Positions 58,768-64,000 of a DNA stretch of 64,000 nt are shown in pieces (within the stretch, counting starts at the first letter, position 1; each line of letters starts with the position of its first letter). Under the pieces are notes generated by a model, which was given only the letters and a program-made list of their open reading frames with translations, was not told the origin of the DNA and ran no database searches. The position numbers were made by a program, and so were the translations under genes. Source of the DNA: Cordia subcordata (taxonomy: Eukaryota; Streptophyta; Magnoliopsida; Boraginales; Cordiaceae); the NCBI GenBank assembly GCA_028554755.1, contig JAPTOF010000001.1:32259501-32323500 (forward strand). Direction: 5' to 3'.

Positions 58768-60119
58768 ATGGCTAATATAAGAAATAAAGGAAAGGATCAA
58801 GCTTCTGGTTCCAAGAGAAAGGATGGTGTAAGTACTTCAAAAGGCTCAAGGGTCTCAACAAGACAACCTTCACCTGAGCCAAATCCATCCTCTCCACCTG
58901 CAAATCATGATTATTCTGAGAAGAAGATATGTGCAGGTAAATGTCTCATCCAAGTTAAACTTCAAATCTTAATATGATTGAGTATTGCGTTGCTAATGGT
59001 TGGATGACGTACATGACTATGAAAGAGCCTATATACCCTCAGTTGGTTAGGGAATTTTATGAAAAATTGAGTTGGAGAAACAAATATGGTAGTGTTTGTT
59101 CAACTGTAAGGGGAGTCGCTTTTAAGATCACTGAAGAAGACATTAGGAATATATTTAATATTCCCTTACATGAACAGCAATATCCTATATTTGGTTTTAG
59201 GAATTTTCCACAATTCCCTGAGGATATAACGGAAGGGAAAGTATATGAATTGTTACTAGGTTATATGCCTAAATATCCCAAGATTCCTCCATTAAATGAA
59301 GTAAACCCTGTCCACAAGGCCATTATCAAGATGTTTAAGCATAATCTGGTTCCTAAGGACACCCATGATGGGCTCATTTACAAGGCTGAAGCATATTGTC
59401 TCTACTTGCTCCACCATAGATATAGAGTGAATCTTCCTGAGACTATTCTTGCATATATGAAGAATGTGGTGCTTAGGAACACCGTACTTGGATATGGGAT
59501 GGCTTTAACCAGGATTTTTAGAGCTAAAGGTATTGTACTTGAAGGAATTCCAAAAAGCTCTTTCAATCACATGTGGAACTTGGATCTTCAATGCCTTAAA
59601 AGGATAGAGCTATTTTATTAGAGAGGAAGGTGGATGCATTTGGATGAGTTTAGAGCCTTGCCTTAAAATACAAGGAACCTCATCTTACAAAGGATTACCA
59701 ATAAGACTACCTTCGATTTTCCACATGAAGATGAAGAAGGACAAGAGCTTGACCTTAGAGGCAATGATGATAATGATGATGAAGAAATGACGGATGTAGG
59801 AGAAGAAGAAGAAGAGGAAGTAGAAAAAGATGAAGAGGCTCGGGAAAAATACAATAAAGAACAAGGACAGTACCATGAGCTTCGATCCCAAAATGCTAAT
59901 GACAGGTTTATGCAACTGCTTTTTGACAAGATGGATTCCATAGGAGAGAAGGTGGATACGTTGGCCACTACCGTGGGGAATCAACATAGTACTCTTGATA
60001 GCCTTGCGACGATTGTCGAGGATCAAAGCCAAATAATGGCTTGTTTGGCTCGAGATGTAAGGATGATGAAGCTGCGAATGGGACTTCCCGATGACGATGA
60101 TACCGGTCCAAGTCATTAG
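58768..60119 (+). pseudogene. Sirevirus envelope-like ORF, broken
   Basis: Starts MANIRNKGKDQASGSKRKDG with a basic Ser/Pro-rich N-terminus. The frame changes near 58975. The main domain (58974-59621) includes FYEKLSWRNKYGSVCSTVRG, FKITEEDIRNIFNIP and HKAIIKMFKHNLVPKDTHDG, as in the plant retroelement protein domain found in Sirevirus and Athila env-like ORFs. A stop at 59621 is followed by an acidic run of Asp/Glu and a heptad-rich tail ending at TAG 60117-60119. I see no signal peptide or clear membrane segment, so a true envelope role is not shown. Confidence 0.75.
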
Positions 60120-60536
60120 CCTTTTTTTCCTTGTTTTCCAAAAATCCCACTCCCTAAGATTTTTCTTTAAACAATTTCATATTTAAGACAGTTTCATTTC
60201 TTTTCACTTCTTTTTGATGGATTATCACTTTTCTTTTTTATGATATTAGTTACTTTCTATTGTATCTATTGTTTGCTTTATTTGCTCTATACTTTCTTAG
60301 GATCTCTATGCTTGCATGTTTGTGTAAGAGCCAAGTGATGATATTTCCTAATATTGATGGCTCCCTTCTTTCCTACTCCTTCCTTACTTAGTTTTGATGA
60401 TGCCAAAGGGGGAGAAAAGGGTAAGAAAAAGGGTAACCTTTGATATGCCTTGATATGCCTTGAAGGGGTCATGAAGTTAGGGGGAGCTTCCTCCTCAACA
60501 AATCAACAATTTTGTCATCATCAAAAAGGGGGAGAA
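60120..60536 (+). other. Sirevirus 3' leader with repeated polypurine tracts
   Basis: CCAAAGGGGGAGAAAAGG (about 60402), TTAGGGGGAGC (about 60478) and AAAAAGGGGGAGAA (60523-60536) precede the 3' LTR. Each AAAGGGGGAG copy follows a GATGATG- or CATCATC-type context, so they look like duplicated PPT modules, a Sirevirus trait. Confidence 0.75.
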
Positions 60537-62349
60537 TGTTGAATATATTGGCTTAATTACGGTAATTGTATTTTGATGATGCCATAATTATTGTGTCTTT
60601 ATTATCTAATTGCTACTATCTGGAGTATGTTGAATACCTTATACAGTAGCATTATTGGAGCAAAGAAAAGACCTAAAGCATGGTCATGGAGCATGGGTGA
60701 TGAAGCTTGAATAGCTTGTAGCCATATTTCTTTTCTTCTTTTTAGTCTTATGTTAAGTTGATCTTAATACATAAGCAAATGCTATAAGCTCAATAACTTA
60801 GTGCATTGCATGCATTTTTCATGCTTTTTGTTTATAAATCTTGTGTTCTTATACTTGATCTTCTTTACTCTTTTATACTCAGTATTTTATGTACACGTCT
60901 TCATTTGCATTCAAAACAACTTTTCCTGTAGAAAAGTTAACTTTGAAGTCCATATTTTGCATTATGAAGTTGCATGCACTATAGTACTCTCAAGTGCATT
61001 GATATTTGGCACTTTGACAGATATATATGCTTATATATATATATATATATATATATGAATATATGTTTATATCAGCTTAGCTTTGCAGTAAAAGACACTA
61101 TTTTTGTGTATAGAGTTTATATTACAAGTATATAAGCTTCTCTGTATAAAACTATTACCCAGTGGATAATAGCATTGCATATAGAAGGCTTTTCTCATGC
61201 ATTAATTAGATAATCTTGCTTTAATCTTGCATTTAATGTTTGGAAGATAAGTTGGGATAACATTTATTATTGATATGATCTTAGAAAAATAGTGGTTGTC
61301 TTCAGCTTGCAAAAAGTCTGCAGAAAAACGCTTATTTTGTTGATTTGATGTGTAGTAGGTTTTTGGTAAAAAGTTAAACCACTTTTCTCAGCTTTTTCTG
61401 CAACTACCGGCCTACACAGGCAGTCGACCGGCTCTGTGCTCCGGTAATAATAGAGAGCAATGTTGCTCTACCGGAAGAGCCTACCGATCGACCGGTAAAG
61501 TGTTTCGGTAAAGCCTTTTGGCCTCTGGAACTACCAGAACACCTAGGGGTCGACCAGTAGAGTGTTCCGGTAAAGCCTTTTGGCCTTTGGAACTACCAGA
61601 ACACCCAGGGGGTCGGCCGGTAGAGTGCTCCGGTAGCCCCTCTGAGTTGTTTTTAAAATTTGACCATTGCGTAATTTACTTTTTGGGCTTATATACACAC
61701 CCCTCTTCTTCCAACTCAAACACAACTTGTTCAATATATCTTTCAAAGTTCTCTTGCACTTCATTACTGCAATCTTGCTCTATTAATTGCTATCTTCATT
61801 GATTGCATATTATTGGAATTTAAGAACAAGTTCTTGAGCTTCATAACTTACTTATCTACTTAAAGCAACATAGAAAGGTTTAAATACCTTTATACACTTG
61901 CTCAAAAGAAGTTTCTTGTATACCAATTCTCTACAATCCTTTGGGTGTGATTTTCTTTACTCTTGGGTAGCATAGTCGTGAGTATTATCTCTCAAGAGTG
62001 AAGGGTTGAAATCCTCAAGTATTGGGGTAATACTTGTGGTCTTTGTGGAGAAGCAAGGGTTGTGATCGTTGTTCTACGCTTCTACAACGTACTAAACAAG
62101 AAGCCGTTTCACTAGTGAAGTTTCCGAAACCCTAAGGGAAGACCTTAGGTAGCAGACTAGGCCCTCTGGAGTTCGAACCACTCTAAATCACTGCGTTTGA
62201 TACTCTTAACCCGATACTCTTTATATTTCTAGTATTTACTTTGATTTTTGCATGTGCCTTTATATGAAATAACTGTGAAGAGTTTTAATTGCTTATTTGT
62301 GCCAATAATCCAAATCACCCCCCTTCTTGGATTCATTTTCTGGGCAACA
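60537..62349 (+). repeat. 3' LTR of Sirevirus element
   Basis: Matches the 5' LTR with scattered substitutions. It carries an extra copy of a segment of about 65 bases (GTAAAGCCTTTTGGCCTYTG repeated at about 61508 and 61571) and a longer TA run at about 61030-61056, which account for the length difference. Confidence 0.92.
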
Positions 62350-62690
62350 ATTATGTATATTTGTTGCATTCAAAAGATGAAGTACAATAAAAGTTTAAGA
62401 TTTACATATCAAAATTTGAATTGTACTGTATCAAACTTCAATAAAAACACTACACATAGATAGGGAGGTGAGTACCATGATCAAACATATTGTAGTCTAT
62501 TGGAATTGTATATGAAATAATTGCAACATATATATATCAAAATGGTGTGGCAAAAAGGAAAAGTAGGGTGCAAACTTAAATAGTTAATCCAATGCTCTCT
62601 AATTCTAGGTTAGGAAAAGAATTTGGGGTGAAGCTATACTATCAGCTTGAGCATGTCATATTTTTGAGAGAGTGTGTGATTCAAGCAATT
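62350..62690 (+). pseudogene. Continuation of the Copia integrase relic split by the Sirevirus
   Basis: Resumes after the ATTAT duplication with YVYLLHSKDEV. Further on, NGVAKRK-like sequence appears at about 62540-62570, and GKRIWGEAILSA near 62620 corresponds to the LGKEFWGEA region of Copia integrase. Frame shifts and stops are frequent. Confidence 0.65.
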
Positions 62691-62699
62691 ACAACCTTT

Positions 62700-64000
62700 T
62701 TACTACTTAAGCTACTAACATAAGTAAAGTAAGTTTGTTTGATTTTGAACTCCTAGTATAATGCCAATGTTGACTAAAATTGTAAAGATGTTTCTATTGC
62801 AACTTTCTAAGTTGGTGGCGTAGCACCTATCAACGCTCGAATCATCCCCAAATTCTCGATTCTAAAGAGAAAAAGAAGAGGCTTTGTCAATAAGTCGGTC
62901 ACTTTATAAAGCTAAATCAACATTGGATAATGGTGAAATTAATTGCACTGAGTTGAGAAAATCCATCATTCAAGCCATACAAGACGTTGGTGGGAAAGTG
63001 GATTATGCTAAGTATCCTACACCCCAATACATGAAACTCTCCTCCATTTGCTGCCTTGTGCTTACCTCAAAATTGAGATTAGCTAAACTTTATTTTTGAA
63101 GAATTTTAGTTGCATGACTGATGATGTAGATGAGAAAGAATACACTCTCTAAAAAGATCTATAAAAAATAGAAAAATAAACTTAACAACATCCTGTTAGG
63201 CTTTAAAGTAGTGGGTTGGTGAAACATCTATCTAGAATAGCCATCCAATGTCATATGAAAAGTTCAGCATGAACGATGATTTCAAAACCTCTATGAGGCC
63301 AATATTTTGTGAAGCCTATCATAGCTTGTACTTGCAACGTAGTGCTCATTCTTGTTTCAGAGATGTCGACAATTTAAATGGTCAAGCATTAGTTAAGAAA
63401 TTCTTGATAATGAATACAAGCGAGCAAGATATTAGAAACTGCATCAAGGACTTGTATAAATTGTACGCTTTATTGTGCTTGCGCAACCCCCATCTCGTAA
63501 CAAGCCCAAGCAATTTCTGATGGTGGTTGAGAAATATTTTGAGATCTATTCTTATATATCAAGCGGATCATGGACTAAGGAAGAACTAAGGGACCTGAGT
63601 TATTTTATCACCAAAAATCCCATTATCTATGACGATACAGATTCCATTAATTTCATTGAGAAGTCATGGAATCTATGGATGATGGATAAGTAGACCTTTG
63701 AGGGTAAGGTAACCTTGTTGTTGGAGTTGAAAGACTACACCAACAAGATAATTATTACATCAATGCCAAAGTTGTGGGATGCCCTATGTCATACGAAGAA
63801 GAAAGTTCCATTACATATGAAGCAGTCGCTTATTATCTACACATTGAAGACGCAAAGCTATATTAGTTTTGCAATGAATGTGTGACGGCATTTTTGCAAC
63901 GTTCAAATTAATCTAAATGTTCCTTTGTTGAAGCCTCAAAATCAACCAATAGAGGTTATATACCAGAAAAGCATGGATGCCTTGTATGACTTCGTCTAAG
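62700..64000 (+). other. Unassigned stretch with short ORFs at window end
   Basis: Short open frames at 62884-63099, 63248-63520 and 63475-63693 have normal amino-acid composition (KYFEIYSYISSGSWTKEELR; ALVKKFLIMNTSEQDIRNCI). The 63475 frame has an in-frame TAG at 63691 and then stays open with LLELKDYTNKIIITSMPKLW. They look like a decayed coding sequence on the + strand. I do not recognise the family. It may be an element ORF or a gene fragment. Confidence 0.4.

Larger units (their letters stand above)
51746..62349 (+). mobile_element. Sirevirus-type (SIRE/Maximus) Copia retrotransposon, 10.6 kb
   Basis: Long LTRs (about 1.75 and 1.81 kb) bounded by TG/CA; target duplication ATTAT (51741-51745 and 62350-62354); perfect Met-tRNA primer site; large gag with two zinc knuckles; Copia-order pol; an envelope-like ORF between pol and the 3' LTR; and repeated AAAGGGGGAGA tracts before the 3' LTR. 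These are hallmarks of Sireviruses. Coding is broken by nonsense codons and a few frame shifts, so the copy is dead. It sits inside another Copia integrase relic, which proves it is the younger insertion. Confidence 0.93.

Noticed and set aside
59663..60150. Several - strand ORFs opposite the Sirevirus env-like tail
   Set aside because: Antisense to an Asp/Glu-rich coding run, which yields Ser/Phe-rich shadows.

Overview
The window looks like nuclear DNA of a flowering plant, most likely a eudicot. It has long AT-rich introns with GT/AG borders, plant-type Copia, Gypsy, hAT and MITE elements, an endogenous caulimovirid, and a plant-specific DUF1685 gene. I cannot name the species.

Region 1 (1-30.5 kb) holds the 3' two thirds of a cytosolic-type isoleucyl-tRNA synthetase gene on the + strand. 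I could join 23 exons (326-30517) in phase with no internal stop, giving about 861 C-terminal residues. These cover the end of the CP1 editing domain, the class I catalytic remainder with its KMSKR loop, the anticodon-binding domain and the eukaryotic C-terminal extension. The 5' exons with the HIGH motif lie outside the window. Two introns are greatly enlarged. One (9402-17617) contains a 4.9-kb Copia element with 215-bp LTRs and a 5-bp target duplication. The other (17752-24557) contains a rearranged endogenous pararetrovirus. Smaller introns hold MITE-like and Helitron-like sequences.

Region 2 (18.3-23.7 kb) is the most unusual part. It is a very AT-rich caulimovirid insertion made of two head-to-head pieces. 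The + strand piece carries a Met-tRNA-type primer site, an unrecognised ORF, a coiled-coil ORF, a badnavirus-ORF2-like ORF, a separate movement protein and a separate coat protein; each ORF overlaps the next by a few bases. The - strand piece carries a viroplasmin/transactivator-like ORF, which badnaviruses lack. No protease, reverse transcriptase or RNase H was found. All frames that should be long are broken, so this is a relic, but the gene order combines badnavirus-like and caulimovirus-like features.

Region 3 (30.5-46 kb) is gene-poor. It has one two-exon DUF1685 gene on the - strand (34242-35713), several MITE-like elements, a perfect 23-bp inverted repeat, diverged dispersed repeats and microsatellites.

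Region 4 (46-64 kb) is nested retrotransposon debris. A decayed Ty3/Gypsy gag-pol is interrupted by a hAT-like element and another DNA-transposon-like insert. A fragmentary Copia follows, split by a 10.6-kb Sirevirus-type Copia element (51746-62349). The Sirevirus has long LTRs, a perfect Met-tRNA primer site, two zinc knuckles, an envelope-like ORF, repeated AAAGGGGGAGA tracts and clusters of CCGGT palindromes. The last 1.3 kb has short ORFs I do not recognise.
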